Notes under the pieces: model-generated | The model's input: only the letters and a program-made list of their open reading frames with translations | Database searches by the model: none | What the model was told of the DNA's origin: nothing | Source of the DNA: Candidatus Pseudoruminococcus merdavium | Lineage (GTDB): Bacteria > Bacillota > Clostridia > Oscillospirales > Ruminococcaceae | Assembly: GCA_904419745.1 (NCBI GenBank) | Contig: CAJFSS010000008.1 | Coordinates: 1-64,000, forward strand | DNA: 64,000 nt | Direction: 5' to 3' | Shown here: in pieces, positions 35,368 to 44,103 of the stretch | Layout: each line of letters opens with the position of its first letter | Numbering within the stretch: the stretch's first letter is position 1 | Position numbers and translations under genes: made by a program

Positions 35368-35539
35368 AAATTCCGGGTTTTACATAAGGGTGCGGAAGTG
35401 CAATACTATGAGAGTATGAACTATCCGACAGAAATTTGACATTCTCGGGATATCCAGGAGAGCGGGTGCTTTGTATTCAGATAAATTTAACGCATCGCAT
35501 CCATTGGGGATGGAGCGATAGCAAGGAGGTAATTACCCC
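35368..35539 (+). other. Leader of the ECF S-component gene
   Basis: About 170 non-coding bases precede the ECF gene, long enough for a riboswitch. A stem (ATCGC-ATCC with GGAT-GGAGCGAT, one bulge) lies just before the AAGGAGG site. No known riboswitch consensus (THF, TPP, preQ1, FMN, cobalamin, ZTP) could be matched by eye. Confidence 0.35.
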
Positions 35540-36202
35540 ATGAACAATCAGACGAACAGTATGTCACGCATCAGGACATTAACGCAGCTTGCGATTTTGT
35601 CCGCCATTATTGCCGTTTTGGCATTTACACCGCTTGGCTCGATTCCACTTGGCGGGCCAATTGTCGCGACCATTGTACAGTTCCCGGTGGTTGTCGGAGC
35701 TATTTTGATGGGACCAAAAGCTGGGGGTCTGTTGGGAGGAGTTTTCGGGCTGTGCAGTATGCTCTGGTTTACCATCTATGGTACCCCTACGGCCTTTGTA
35801 TTTAGCCCTTTCTACAGTTCCCAGATTGCGGATGGGGCAATGCAGACAGTCATATATGCGGTTGGCGCCATTGTCACCTGTTTTGTGCCGCGCATTTTGA
35901 TTGGAGTGATCTCCGCCTATGTGTACCGGGCAGTGTCCAAAAAAGATAAACACCAGTACTTTGCCTGTGGGCTTGCCGGTGTGGTCGGAGCAATGGTCAA
36001 TACAATTCTAGTAATGGGATGTATCCTGTTGTTTTTTATGCAGCCATATGCGAATGCAAATGGGGTGCTTCCCACAGCTCTTTGGGGAATCATTGGGACG
36101 ACCATCGCAGTCAACGGTGTGCTGGAGGCGATTGTCACCGGTATCTTAGTGGTAGCCATTGCAAAACCCCTGCTGGTTATTACAAAGAAGAGAAGAGTGT
36201 AA
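35540..36202 (+). CDS. ECF transporter S component
   Basis: A 220-residue membrane protein with about six helices, the substrate-binding subunit of an energy-coupling factor vitamin importer. Signature stretches: the N-terminal LTQLAILSAIIAVLAFTPLGSIPLGG, then ATIVQFPVVVGAILMGPKAGGLLGGVFG, common to S components of the pantothenate/thiamine/folate-like group. The ligand is not decided by sequence; no biosynthetic neighbours help. It would share an ECF module (A, A', T) encoded elsewhere. GCAAGGAGGTAATTACCCC precedes the ATG, and a terminator follows. Confidence 0.85.
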   Translation: MNNQTNSMSRIRTLTQLAILSAIIAVLAFTPLGSIPLGGPIVATIVQFPVVVGAILMGPKAGGLLGGVFGLCSMLWFTIYGTPTAFVFSPFYSSQIADGAMQTVIYAVGAIVTCFVPRILIGVISAYVYRAVSKKDKHQYFACGLAGVVGAMVNTILVMGCILLFFMQPYANANGVLPTALWGIIGTTIAVNGVLEAIVTGILVVAIAKPLLVITKKRRV

Positions 36203-36223
36203 ATAGAAAGTCGAATAAGAATC

Positions 36224-36255
36224 ACGGCGGACAGAAATTTCTGTCCGCCGTTTTG
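36224..36255 (+). terminator. Terminator of the ECF S-component gene
   Basis: A 13-14-bp stem (ACGGCGGACAGAAA with complement) followed by TTTTGT, 22 bases after the stop. Confidence 0.85.
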
Positions 36256-36345
36256 TATTGAGAGACTCCTTCCAAAATGGAGATCGGGTCTAAAATGTGA
36301 TAAAATAATACTGATTGGCAAAAATAGGAGAGTTGGAGGGATCTT

Positions 36346-36942
36346 ATGGCTGATTTATTGTTCCAAACAGAGGATTTTGTCTTTTCCTATCGAGTGGCCG
36401 GTATTTGCATTCATGATGGCATGGTACTCCTGCAAAAGCCCACGAATGATGAGGGGTTCGCGTTTCCGGGTGGACATGTCGCATTTGGAGAGACTCATGA
36501 GCAGACATTAATCCGTGAATGTAAGGAAGAAATTGGAGCGGATATTTCGGTTGGCGCATTGAAATGGATCGGCGAAATTTTCTTCCCATGGGGGGAAAAA
36601 CCATGCCAGCAAATTTGTCTGTATTATCTAATCAAAATTGAGGATCGTCACACTCCCCAAAAAGGCGTGTTTATGGCACAGGAACACCTGGAAGGTCAGG
36701 ATTTTGCAATTGAATTCCACTGGGTTCCCATTTCCAAAATTGGGGAGATTCAGATATACCCTCAGAATACTCCTGCGCTGCTGAAAATCTTCCTTATGGG
36801 GTACAGCATTTTATCTATCGGGAATAAGGCAGAAGGGCTTCAAGGTTTTTTCTACCATATGAAATTCTGGTTTTCCGTTGCTGTCTTGCCATATTTTCCA
36901 CCGCATTTCCGTTTTGCTTTAGGAAAAATTTTTCCCCCTTGA
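36346..36942 (+). CDS. NUDIX hydrolase with frameshifted C-terminus
   Basis: A 198-codon frame. Residues 1-147 are a NUDIX hydrolase, with the full Nudix box GGHVAFGETHEQTLIRECKE followed by EIG (about residues 43-65), which hydrolyses nucleoside diphosphates linked to another moiety. After residue 147 the frame becomes hydrophobic and unlike the family. If one A is added to the A4 run at 36784-36787, the frame instead continues NLPYGVQHFIYRE and stops at 36825-36827, a normal NUDIX ending with about 160 residues. So a one-base deletion (real or sequencing) extends the protein by some 38 foreign residues. GGAGGG lies before the ATG. Confidence 0.8.
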   Translation: MADLLFQTEDFVFSYRVAGICIHDGMVLLQKPTNDEGFAFPGGHVAFGETHEQTLIRECKEEIGADISVGALKWIGEIFFPWGEKPCQQICLYYLIKIEDRHTPQKGVFMAQEHLEGQDFAIEFHWVPISKIGEIQIYPQNTPALLKIFLMGYSILSIGNKAEGLQGFFYHMKFWFSVAVLPYFPPHFRFALGKIFPP

Positions 36943-37056
36943 ATCAGTTTATTCGCGCTATACGATAAATTTAGTTTGTCAAATCTGGCCAGGAATAGGA
37001 GCGTCCTGTTTCGCGGAAAATAGTAACGGTTCTTTTTCCATTTTGGAATACAAAAG

Positions 37057-37950
37057 CTATATGACAGGAGAAGAACCATGCTGGGGAGGACGCTTGGATT
37101 CCCAGTAAGCGTTGGAAAGGGCACCGAATTGTTCCATACTCAGCTGCTCTGCCCGGGCATTTAAGGGGATTTCAGCAGCTTCCAGAAGCTCGACTGCTGC
37201 CTGTTTTGAAATAGATAGTCCCGAGGTCAGGGAATTGGAAAGGGTTTTTCTTCTTTGAGAAAAGGCAGCCTTTACCACTTGAAAAAAGGAACCTTCATCG
37301 GGAATATCAATAGGAGGATGGGAGAGCAAATCCAGCCGTATGACAGTGGAATCCACATCCGGCGCCGGCAAAAAAGAACCGCGCGAAACTGGAAAGAGCA
37401 CTTTTGGTTCACTGTAATATCGTACAGCGAGACTCACTGCCCCAACTGCCCTGGTACCGGGGAGAGCAGTAATCCTCTGTGCAGCTTCCTTTTGTACCAT
37501 GACTGTGATGGAACGGATAGGGAGGTGCTGCTCCAAAAGCGACATGAGTATGGGTGAGGTAATATAATACGGCAGATTCGCGCAGACAATCACATCCAAC
37601 CCATGGAACTGTTCGGTAATAACTTTGTGCAGATCAACTTTCAAAACGTCTTCATTGATCACTGTGATGTTCCGGTAATCGGACAGGGTTTCCTCCAGGA
37701 CAGGCAATAGTCGCTTGTCCAGTTCGATTGCTACGACTTTATCCGCACGTGTCGCGAGTTCTGCGGTTAAAACCCCGACCCCAGTGCCAATTTCAATTGC
37801 TCCGACGCCGGGGGCGGCGCCTGCCATTTCTGCCATTTTTGGGCAGACCGAGGGATTAATGATAAAGTTTTGCCCAAGGGCTTTGGAAAAATGGAACCCA
37901 TGGCGGGCCATAATTTCCCGGATGACGGCGGGGTTGGAAAGATTTATCAT
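37057..37950 (-). CDS. rsmA: 16S rRNA adenine(1518/1519) dimethyltransferase
   Basis: A 297-residue class I SAM-dependent methyltransferase (KsgA/RsmA) that dimethylates two adenines in the 3' hairpin of 16S rRNA during 30S assembly. Motifs: the N-terminal FHFSKALGQNFIINP, IEIGTGVGVLTAEL (SAM loop), VVAIELDK, INEDVL, and the catalytic NLPYYITSPI at about residue 120. The C-terminal helical domain has FSQRRKTLSNSL. Length is normal. AAGGAGAATTTT precedes the ATG at 37950; a start ten codons earlier would contain that site. Monocistronic on the minus strand between two plus-strand units. Confidence 0.95.
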   Translation of the reverse strand: MINLSNPAVIREIMARHGFHFSKALGQNFIINPSVCPKMAEMAGAAPGVGAIEIGTGVGVLTAELATRADKVVAIELDKRLLPVLEETLSDYRNITVINEDVLKVDLHKVITEQFHGLDVIVCANLPYYITSPILMSLLEQHLPIRSITVMVQKEAAQRITALPGTRAVGAVSLAVRYYSEPKVLFPVSRGSFLPAPDVDSTVIRLDLLSHPPIDIPDEGSFFQVVKAAFSQRRKTLSNSLTSGLSISKQAAVELLEAAEIPLNARAEQLSMEQFGALSNAYWESKRPPQHGSSPVI

Positions 37951-38209
37951 AAAATTCTCCTTTATTTTTTGTAAATCCAACGTAAAAATGCACTAAAAAA
38001 GTATAATTAAACTTCGGTTCCTGTACAAATATCCAATAATGCGATTATACCACAAAAACAGGTGAAAAAATACAAAAAAACAGTTGCGAAAATGTCAAAA
38101 AAACAATATGATAGTGATAGACAAAGGAACAGAGAAAATCTGTATTTTGTTAAAATATCATCAAACAATTGCCTGGGATACTATATCTCGTGGGAAAGGG
38201 CGCGAATCC

Positions 38210-38698
38210 ATGAGCAGAAGGGACAAGTTAAATTATTACCTGGATATTGCCGAAGCGGTCATTGACAGGGGAACCTGTATCCGCCGCAACTTTGGTGCTA
38301 TCATTGTAAAAAATGACCAGATTATCTCCACTGGGTATGTTGGGGCGCCTCGTGGCAGAAAAAATTGCTGTGATCTCGGCTACTGCACCAGGGAGCAACT
38401 TAATATCCCCCGTGGGGAAAGATATGAACTCTGCCGTTCTGTCCATGCGGAGCAAAATGCAATCATTGCGGCTTCCCGCAGTGATATGATTGGCAGCACG
38501 CTGTTTTTGGTAGGGCGCGATTATAAAACCAAGGAGATTGTCCCGGGAGCCAATCCCTGCGCACTGTGCAAGAGAATGATTATCAATGCTGGAATTTCCC
38601 AGGTAGTCGTGCGCGATACGCATGAGGAATACCGTATTATTGATGTACAGTCCTGGATTGACCATGACGACTCCCTTACCGGGCAAAGAGGATATTGA
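38210..38698 (+). CDS. dCMP/CMP deaminase family protein
   Basis: A 162-residue zinc-dependent deaminase of the ComEB/dCMP deaminase type. Zinc and catalytic motifs: [11 protein letters not shown] (His and catalytic Glu, about residue 82) and [17 protein letters not shown] (two Cys ligands, about 114). An additional cluster [11 protein letters not shown] (about 56) is typical of dCMP deaminases. The product would be dUMP for thymidylate synthesis. The ATG at 38210 follows GGGAAAGGGCGCG; the frame is open further upstream but that part is lysine-rich and unlike the family. Confidence 0.85.
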   Translation: MSRRDKLNYYLDIAEAVIDRGTCIRRNFGAIIVKNDQIISTGYVGAPRGRKNCCDLGYCTREQLNIPRGERYELCRSVHAEQNAIIAASRSDMIGSTLFLVGRDYKTKEIVPGANPCALCKRMIINAGISQVVVRDTHEEYRIIDVQSWIDHDDSLTGQRGY

Positions 38699-38710
38699 CG
38701 TAACAGGTGT

Positions 38711-38740
38711 ACCCATTTCACAGGATTTTGTGAAATGGGT
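38711..38740. promoter_or_regulatory. Stem-loop between deaminase and pflB
   Basis: A perfect 12-bp stem (ACCCATTTCACA with complement) 13 bases after the deaminase stop, without a T run. A smaller hairpin (TGCGT/ACGCA) followed by TTTTC lies at about 38772-38790. Together they could end the deaminase transcript. Confidence 0.5.
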
Positions 38741-38822
38741 ACTCGCAGCTAAAGCAAGTTCAGGAAAATTTTGCGTTTTTACGCAGTTTTCATACAATTT
38801 ATTATTTCAGGGAGGAAAAGAA

Positions 38823-41036
38823 ATGGATTTCAAACACGGTCAGTATGACAACGAAATCAATGTCAGAGACTTCATTGTCGACAACTATACCCCCTATGAT
38901 GGGGATGACTCCTTTTTGGAGGGACCGACCGACCGCACACGGGAACTGTGGAAGGAAGTCCGTACACTGATGGACGAGGAACACGCAAAAGGCGGTGTAC
39001 TCGATATTGACAACCATACAATTTCTACCATTACTGCCCATAAACCGGGATATATTGACAAAGAGAAGGAAACAATCGTTGGCCTTCAGACGGACGCCCC
39101 GCTGAAGCGTGCCATTATGCCGTTTGGCGGTATTCGTATGGTTCGTACTTCTCTGAAAGCTTATGGCAAAGAGATGGATCCGCAGGTGGAAGAGGTATTC
39201 AAGTACCGGAAAACCCACAACGACGGCGTGTTCGACGTCTATACGGATGAGATGAAAAAGGCACGCCACAACGGGATTATCACCGGTTTGCCAGACGCCT
39301 ATGGCCGCGGCAGAATCATTGGGGATTATCGCAGAGTGCCGTTGTATGGCGTCGATTTTCTGATTGAACAAAAGAAAAAAGCGCTTGAGGGCATGGTTGC
39401 AGATTATTTTAACAGCCCGCTTATCCGCCAAAGAGAAGAAACTTCCGAGCAGATCCGTGCTCTCGGGGAACTCAAAGAAATGGCGGCAAGCTATGGTTAT
39501 GATATTTCCCGCCCGGCTAAGGACACCAAAGAGGCAATCCAGTGGCTGTATTTTGCGTATCTTGCTGCTGTCAAGGAACAAAACGGCGCCGCCATGTCTC
39601 TGGGACGTGTCTCCACATTCCTGGATATCTACGCGCAGCGCGATTTGGAAAACGGCGTTTATACCGAAAGCCAGATTCAGGAGTTTATCGACCATTTTGT
39701 CATGAAGCTGCGTATGGTGCGTTTTCTGCGCACACCTGCCTATGATGAGTTGTTCTCTGGAGACCCGACCTGGATTACCGAATCCATTGGCGGTATGTGT
39801 CTGGATGGACGCCACATGGTCACAAAGATGAGTTATCGCTTCCTACACACCCTGGTGAATCTGGGGCCTGCTCCGGAGCCAAATATGACGATTCTGTGGA
39901 GCCCAAGCCTGCCGGATAATTTTAAAAAGTTCTGTGCACGTCTTTCCATTGAGACTTCTTCCATTCAGTACGAGAGCGATGAACTGATGAGAGAAAAATT
40001 CGGCGATGACTACGGAATTGCCTGCTGTGTTTCCGCAATGCGGATCGGCAAGCAGATGCAGTTCTTCGGTGCGCGTGCAAACCTGGCAAAAGCGCTTCTT
40101 TATGCGCTTAACGGCGGAAAAGATGAGCGTTATAATGATCAGGTGGCCCCAGTTACAGAGCCGGTAGGCGACGGATATCTCAACTATGACGATGTTTTGG
40201 CGCGCTTTGACCATATCTGTGATTGGCTTGCAAAACTCTATATCAACACGCTCAATATCATCCACTATATGCACGACAAGTACTGCTATGAGAGAATCCA
40301 GATGGCTCTTCACGATGAGGAGATTGTGCGCACTTCCGCATGTGGAATTGCCGGTCTGTCCGTTGTGGCAGACAGCCTGTCCGCTATCAAGTATGCAAAG
40401 GTAAAACCGATTCGCGGGGAAAACGGCCTAATCACGGATTTTGAAATTGAGGGCGATTATCCGAAGTTCGGAAACAATGACCCGCGTGTCGATGAAATTG
40501 CAACTGATATTGTCAAAAACTTCATGCAGAAGTTGCAGCATCGCAAAACTTATCGTGAGAGCAAACCGACCATGTCCATTTTGACCATCACTTCCAACGT
40601 GGTCTATGGCAAAAAGACCGGTTCTACTCCGGATGGAAGAAAAGCGGGAGAGCCATTTGCACCGGGTGCAAACCCCATGCACGGAAGGGATTCCCACGGT
40701 TGTGTGGCTTCTATGATGTCTGTTGCCAAACTGCCCTATGACTACAGTGAGGACGGTATTTCCTATACCTTCTCCATTGTTCCGGGCGCGCTTGGAAAGA
40801 GCGAGGATCAGCGGGCGGAAAACTTGGTTGATCTGCTTGATGGGTATTTCAAGGAGAAAGGCCACCACATTAACGTCAATGTCATGAACCGTGAGGTTTT
40901 GCTTGACGCGATGGATCATCCGGAACTGTATCCGCAGCTTACGGTACGCGTTTCCGGGTATGCAGTCAATTTCATCAAACTTACAAGAGAACAGCAGATG
41001 GATGTCATCAACAGGACATTCCACACACGTTTCTAA
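38823..41036 (+). CDS. pflB: Formate C-acetyltransferase (pyruvate formate-lyase)
   Basis: A 737-residue glycyl radical enzyme converting pyruvate and CoA to acetyl-CoA and formate. The active-site cysteine pair is in [18 protein letters not shown] (about residue 403), and the glycyl radical motif RVSGYAVNF is near the C-terminus (Gly about 712). [14 protein letters not shown] and [20 protein letters not shown] also match true PFL rather than glycerol or choline lyases. CAGGGAGGAAAAG precedes the ATG. Followed by pflA on the same strand with an intervening hairpin. Strong codon bias toward abundant codons suggests high expression. Confidence 0.97.
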   Translation: MDFKHGQYDNEINVRDFIVDNYTPYDGDDSFLEGPTDRTRELWKEVRTLMDEEHAKGGVLDIDNHTISTITAHKPGYIDKEKETIVGLQTDAPLKRAIMPFGGIRMVRTSLKAYGKEMDPQVEEVFKYRKTHNDGVFDVYTDEMKKARHNGIITGLPDAYGRGRIIGDYRRVPLYGVDFLIEQKKKALEGMVADYFNSPLIRQREETSEQIRALGELKEMAASYGYDISRPAKDTKEAIQWLYFAYLAAVKEQNGAAMSLGRVSTFLDIYAQRDLENGVYTESQIQEFIDHFVMKLRMVRFLRTPAYDELFSGDPTWITESIGGMCLDGRHMVTKMSYRFLHTLVNLGPAPEPNMTILWSPSLPDNFKKFCARLSIETSSIQYESDELMREKFGDDYGIACCVSAMRIGKQMQFFGARANLAKALLYALNGGKDERYNDQVAPVTEPVGDGYLNYDDVLARFDHICDWLAKLYINTLNIIHYMHDKYCYERIQMALHDEEIVRTSACGIAGLSVVADSLSAIKYAKVKPIRGENGLITDFEIEGDYPKFGNNDPRVDEIATDIVKNFMQKLQHRKTYRESKPTMSILTITSNVVYGKKTGSTPDGRKAGEPFAPGANPMHGRDSHGCVASMMSVAKLPYDYSEDGISYTFSIVPGALGKSEDQRAENLVDLLDGYFKEKGHHINVNVMNREVLLDAMDHPELYPQLTVRVSGYAVNFIKLTREQQMDVINRTFHTRF

Positions 41037-41051
41037 AGAATGATAAAAAGG

Positions 41052-41101
41052 GGGGGACACCGCGAGACAATTTCCATTTTGCGGTGTTCCCCTAATTTTT
41101 T
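41052..41101 (+). terminator. Intercistronic terminator between pflB and pflA
   Basis: An 11-12-bp stem (GGGGGACACCGC with GCGGTGTTCCCC, one mismatch) with a 17-base loop, followed by TAATTTTTT. Probably partial, keeping pflA expression lower than pflB. Confidence 0.75.
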
Positions 41102-41123
41102 GCAACAAACCGGAGGGTCATTT

Positions 41124-41852
41124 ATGAATAGGGAAGTTACAGGCAGAATCCATTCGATTGAATCGTTTGGGTCAGTTGATGGGCCGGGAATCCGCTATGT
41201 ATTGTTTTTGCAGGGATGTCCTCTGAAATGCCTCTATTGTCATAATCCAGATACCTGGGCGTTTGACGATGGTAAAATTGTTACTGCTGGAGAAATCGTG
41301 GACGATATCGCTACCTATCGCAATTTTATTGAAAAGGGTGGTGTGACAATTTCCGGAGGGGAACCGCTGCTTCAGCAGGAGTTCTGTGCGGAAGTCTTGG
41401 ACGGCTGCCATGAACTTGGGCTGCATACGGCTTTGGATACTTCCGGTATCATGCCGGTTGAAATGGTTCAGGATGTACTGGATAAGGCAGATTTAATTTT
41501 GCTCGACATTAAATCCATTGACGAAACCATGTGTGAAACCATTACCGGCGCTTCCAATCGAAATGCCCTTGCAACTCTGCGTTACCGGGAAGAACGTGGA
41601 ATGGACGTATGGATTCGCCATGTTGTGGTTCCAGGGTACACGTTGGATTTTGAAATGCTTGCAAGAATGGCGGATTATCTGAAAGATTTTTCGTGTATTA
41701 AAAAGGTAGAGCTTCTGCCTTTTCACAAGATGGGAGAATATAAGTGGAAAGAACTGGGACGCCATTATTCTCTGACAGATGTACCGGAGCCATCAGAAGA
41801 GGATATGAAAAAGGCTGCCGAACTATTCGACAGCCGGGGAATTAAGCTTTAG
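41124..41852 (+). CDS. pflA: Pyruvate formate-lyase activating enzyme
   Basis: A 242-residue radical SAM enzyme that installs the glycyl radical on PflB. The cluster motif CPLKCLYCHNP (about residues 30-40) is the PFL-activase form of CxxxCxxC; GGVTISGGEPLLQ (about 72) binds SAM. The rest matches PflA, including HVVVPGYT and LLPFHKMGEYKW. CGGAGGGTCATTT precedes the ATG at 41124. Located directly downstream of its target. The stop overlaps the 3' end of the convergent surface-protein gene by 11 bases. Confidence 0.97.
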   Translation: MNREVTGRIHSIESFGSVDGPGIRYVLFLQGCPLKCLYCHNPDTWAFDDGKIVTAGEIVDDIATYRNFIEKGGVTISGGEPLLQQEFCAEVLDGCHELGLHTALDTSGIMPVEMVQDVLDKADLILLDIKSIDETMCETITGASNRNALATLRYREERGMDVWIRHVVVPGYTLDFEMLARMADYLKDFSCIKKVELLPFHKMGEYKWKELGRHYSLTDVPEPSEEDMKKAAELFDSRGIKL

Positions 41853-43053
41853 GAGGCGTTTGCTTTTCTTCCTTTTCGGGAACCGGATGTTTTTTCCGAT
41901 ATAAACAGTAGCCGCAGACACCTGCGATGACAAGGATACACAGGAGCATATACAGATACCCTAAATTGGCCGACCGTTTTTCTGACGGGAGGCCAATTTG
42001 CGTTTCGATTGCCGAACCGTTTTCCCTGTCCTGTACTTGTTCGGTGTGTTCCTGTTCTTGCCGGGAAATAGAGGAGGAATCTTTCCTGTTTTGGGCAATT
42101 GTTCCTGTACCGTCATATTTAGGAGTACTTCCGGTTTTGGAAGAAGTTTTTGAAGCAGAAGAAGTTGTTTTTTGGGAGGAAGAGGAAGATTCTTTTTTCG
42201 AGTCGTTGGATTGGGCCTGTGTTTCAGAAGAGCTGTTGTCCGAGGTTACTGGAGTCCCTATCATCAAATTAGAACCCGAAAAAGATACCTGTGCAAGGGC
42301 GACCCCCAGATTTTGGTCATAAGGGAGCCTTCCTCCATTACTGTCTGGAACCTGGCCGCAGCCTGTCAATTCCAACCGGATATATTTCGTATCTGCTGGA
42401 AGGGATGCGATAGCGCTCTGATAACAAAAAGACATTGCCGCACCGTCTTGTTTGGCACAGCGAACGGTCGTAATGCGATAGTCCGCCAATTGGTAATCAA
42501 TTCCATTTGTGGAAGTATAAAGGTTACAAAACAAACCAACCAGGGAACCGGATGGAGAAGCTGGCTGTGCGCGATAACAATAGTCATTTAAGTCATAAAT
42601 GACTCGGTGCCATTGCCCTGCATGGGAGAAAAATATTTCCTGCGTATCGGGAGAATAGTATAGACGAGAAGCGCTACCGAGTTGAAAGACTCCTCCCGAG
42701 ACAGCACTGGAATGCTCATATCCAATACTGTATTTTTGTGGATGATCCACATCTGGAGCCGCAAATGGGGCAAAGGGAGTATAAAAAGAAAAGCTGACGG
42801 AACCTGCACCGGAGATTTGATAAGTGACACAGGCGCGAGAGCCGTTTTGTGTAAGCAAAAGTCCGTCCGAATCAGGGGGATTCCATCCAATCGAAGAGAA
42901 CAACCCATTTTCTATCCGGTAAGCCCCCTGATAGGAGGCAATATCGGAAGAAAGAACTGACTGGAAGGAATCGGTGTAATGTTCTAAGGCGGCACAGGGT
43001 AAAAAGGAGAGAAGGAAAACCGCCGTTAATAGACTGATGAATACTCGTTTCAT
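41842..43053 (-). CDS. Exported membrane-anchored protein, unknown function
   Basis: A 403-residue surface protein I do not recognise. It has a signal peptide (about 1-22; VFISLLTAVFLLSFLPCAAL), a beta-rich extracellular domain (about 25-260), a Ser/Thr-rich low-complexity spacer (about 265-345), and a C-terminal membrane helix (LYMLLCILVIAGVCGYCLY) with a short basic-acidic tail. No LPXTG motif. The folded part could be a concanavalin- or galactose-binding-like jelly roll, as its aromatic-rich strands suggest, but this is only a guess. GAGAGGATATTTCTAGT precedes the ATG; a 14-bp inverted repeat spans this site. Confidence 0.75.
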   Translation of the reverse strand: MKRVFISLLTAVFLLSFLPCAALEHYTDSFQSVLSSDIASYQGAYRIENGLFSSIGWNPPDSDGLLLTQNGSRACVTYQISGAGSVSFSFYTPFAPFAAPDVDHPQKYSIGYEHSSAVSGGVFQLGSASRLYYSPDTQEIFFSHAGQWHRVIYDLNDYCYRAQPASPSGSLVGLFCNLYTSTNGIDYQLADYRITTVRCAKQDGAAMSFCYQSAIASLPADTKYIRLELTGCGQVPDSNGGRLPYDQNLGVALAQVSFSGSNLMIGTPVTSDNSSSETQAQSNDSKKESSSSSQKTTSSASKTSSKTGSTPKYDGTGTIAQNRKDSSSISRQEQEHTEQVQDRENGSAIETQIGLPSEKRSANLGYLYMLLCILVIAGVCGYCLYRKKHPVPEKEEKQTPPKA

Positions 43054-43118
43054 ACTAGAAATATCCTCTCTTATCCAAGATATTTCTAGTATACACAATT
43101 AATCGACAAAAATCGACA
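43052..43118 (-). promoter_or_regulatory. Inverted repeat over the start codon and two Spo0A-box-like sites
   Basis: A perfect 14-bp inverted repeat (43052-43065 with 43079-43092) encloses the ribosome-binding site in its loop and includes part of the ATG in the stem. Upstream, two TGTCGAT heptamers (minus strand; 43102-43108 and 43112-43118) lie exactly 10 bp apart, one base off the Spo0A box TGTCGAA. Confidence 0.4.
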
Positions 43119-43146
43119 GTTTTCTATCCTGAATTTTCCTGATTTT

Positions 43147-43812
43147 TTAAAGCATGGACAAACCGTTGATATTCAGACGGAATTTTAGACCCAGGTATTC
43201 TGCCGCTTTCCGACAAAGCAGCATCCTCTTTAGAAATATTTCAAAATAATCCATTACAGAGGAAATAGTAGTATCAATTTCCAGAAACAAGGTAATTACA
43301 TTGTGCTGAGTGTCCAATTCCAAATTGGATTTTTCCACAGCATAGTTTACCCGGTCGTGGATATCAAAGGAGGCAATATCGCTGTTTCTAACTCTGGATC
43401 GGCGTACATCACTTTTATCTGCCAGGATCAGTGCTGCTGAAATAGCGCTGACAGCCACTCCGGTAGACTCGTCATGGTTGCCGATTGCACAGATGATACG
43501 GGCAGTTTCAGACGGATCCATGCCAAGCTTGTCCAGAATCCGAAAAGCCATGACTGCACCGCTCTGCGCATGATCGATACGGTTGATAATATTTCCAATA
43601 TCATGGATATATCCGGCAATCTGTGCCAGCTCGCATTCCCTTTTATCATATCCCAAGCGTCTCAAAATGCTGCTGGCCCCTTCTGCGCAGCGGGTGACAT
43701 GCGCAAAGGAGTGTTCAGTATATCCCAGTTCTGATAACGCTTTGTCCGCCGCGCTGATATAGGTTTTAATCTCTTCGTTTGTTTTAATATCTTCAAAAGT
43801 AACAGTTTTCAT
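43147..43812 (-). CDS. HD domain-containing phosphohydrolase
   Basis: A 221-residue HD-superfamily protein. Metal-binding residues are visible in FAHVTRCAEGA (first His, about residue 36), AGYIHDIGNI (HD pair, about 70) and AIGNHDEST (His, about 107), followed by a conserved Asp in LILADKSDVRRSR (about 130). Such proteins hydrolyse phosphate esters of nucleotides or related molecules; the substrate is not predictable. The start at 43812 follows AAAGGAAATTTTT; the frame extends 38 codons upstream without signals. Monocistronic, divergent from galE. Confidence 0.9.
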   Translation of the reverse strand: MKTVTFEDIKTNEEIKTYISAADKALSELGYTEHSFAHVTRCAEGASSILRRLGYDKRECELAQIAGYIHDIGNIINRIDHAQSGAVMAFRILDKLGMDPSETARIICAIGNHDESTGVAVSAISAALILADKSDVRRSRVRNSDIASFDIHDRVNYAVEKSNLELDTQHNVITLFLEIDTTISSVMDYFEIFLKRMLLCRKAAEYLGLKFRLNINGLSML

Positions 43813-44030
43813 AAAAATTTCCTTTCTATGATAAACGGGAAGTGACCGGAACCTGTTAGCAGAAGTTCTTGTGTGATGTATGAAATGTCTCCCAGTGAAA
43901 ACAATATTCATAGACTGTGCAAGCACTCAATTCCAGGTTTCTTTTGATGGGTTTCCCGTTTTTATATTTTCTATCCAATAAATCCATTATAAAACAGTTG
44001 GAAGAAAAGAAAAACGGGGAAACTGTAAAT

Positions 44031-44059
44031 TTGACGAACCACCTGAATTATGCTACACT
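44031..44059 (+). promoter_or_regulatory. Sigma-A promoter of galE
   Basis: TTGACG and TACACT with a 17-base spacer, 44 bases before the start codon. Confidence 0.7.
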
Positions 44060-44103
44060 GCACATAATCTCTGCTAAGTATTGGAAAAGAGGAAGTGAGT
44101 TCA

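Noticed and set aside
35368-35539. Known riboswitch class before the ECF gene
   Set aside because: Compared by eye with THF, TPP, preQ1, FMN, ZTP and fluoride consensus elements without a convincing match; left as an unidentified leader.
38062-38209. In-frame extension of the deaminase gene upstream of 38210
   Set aside because: Lysine-rich and unlike the family; the ribosome-binding site fits the start at 38210.
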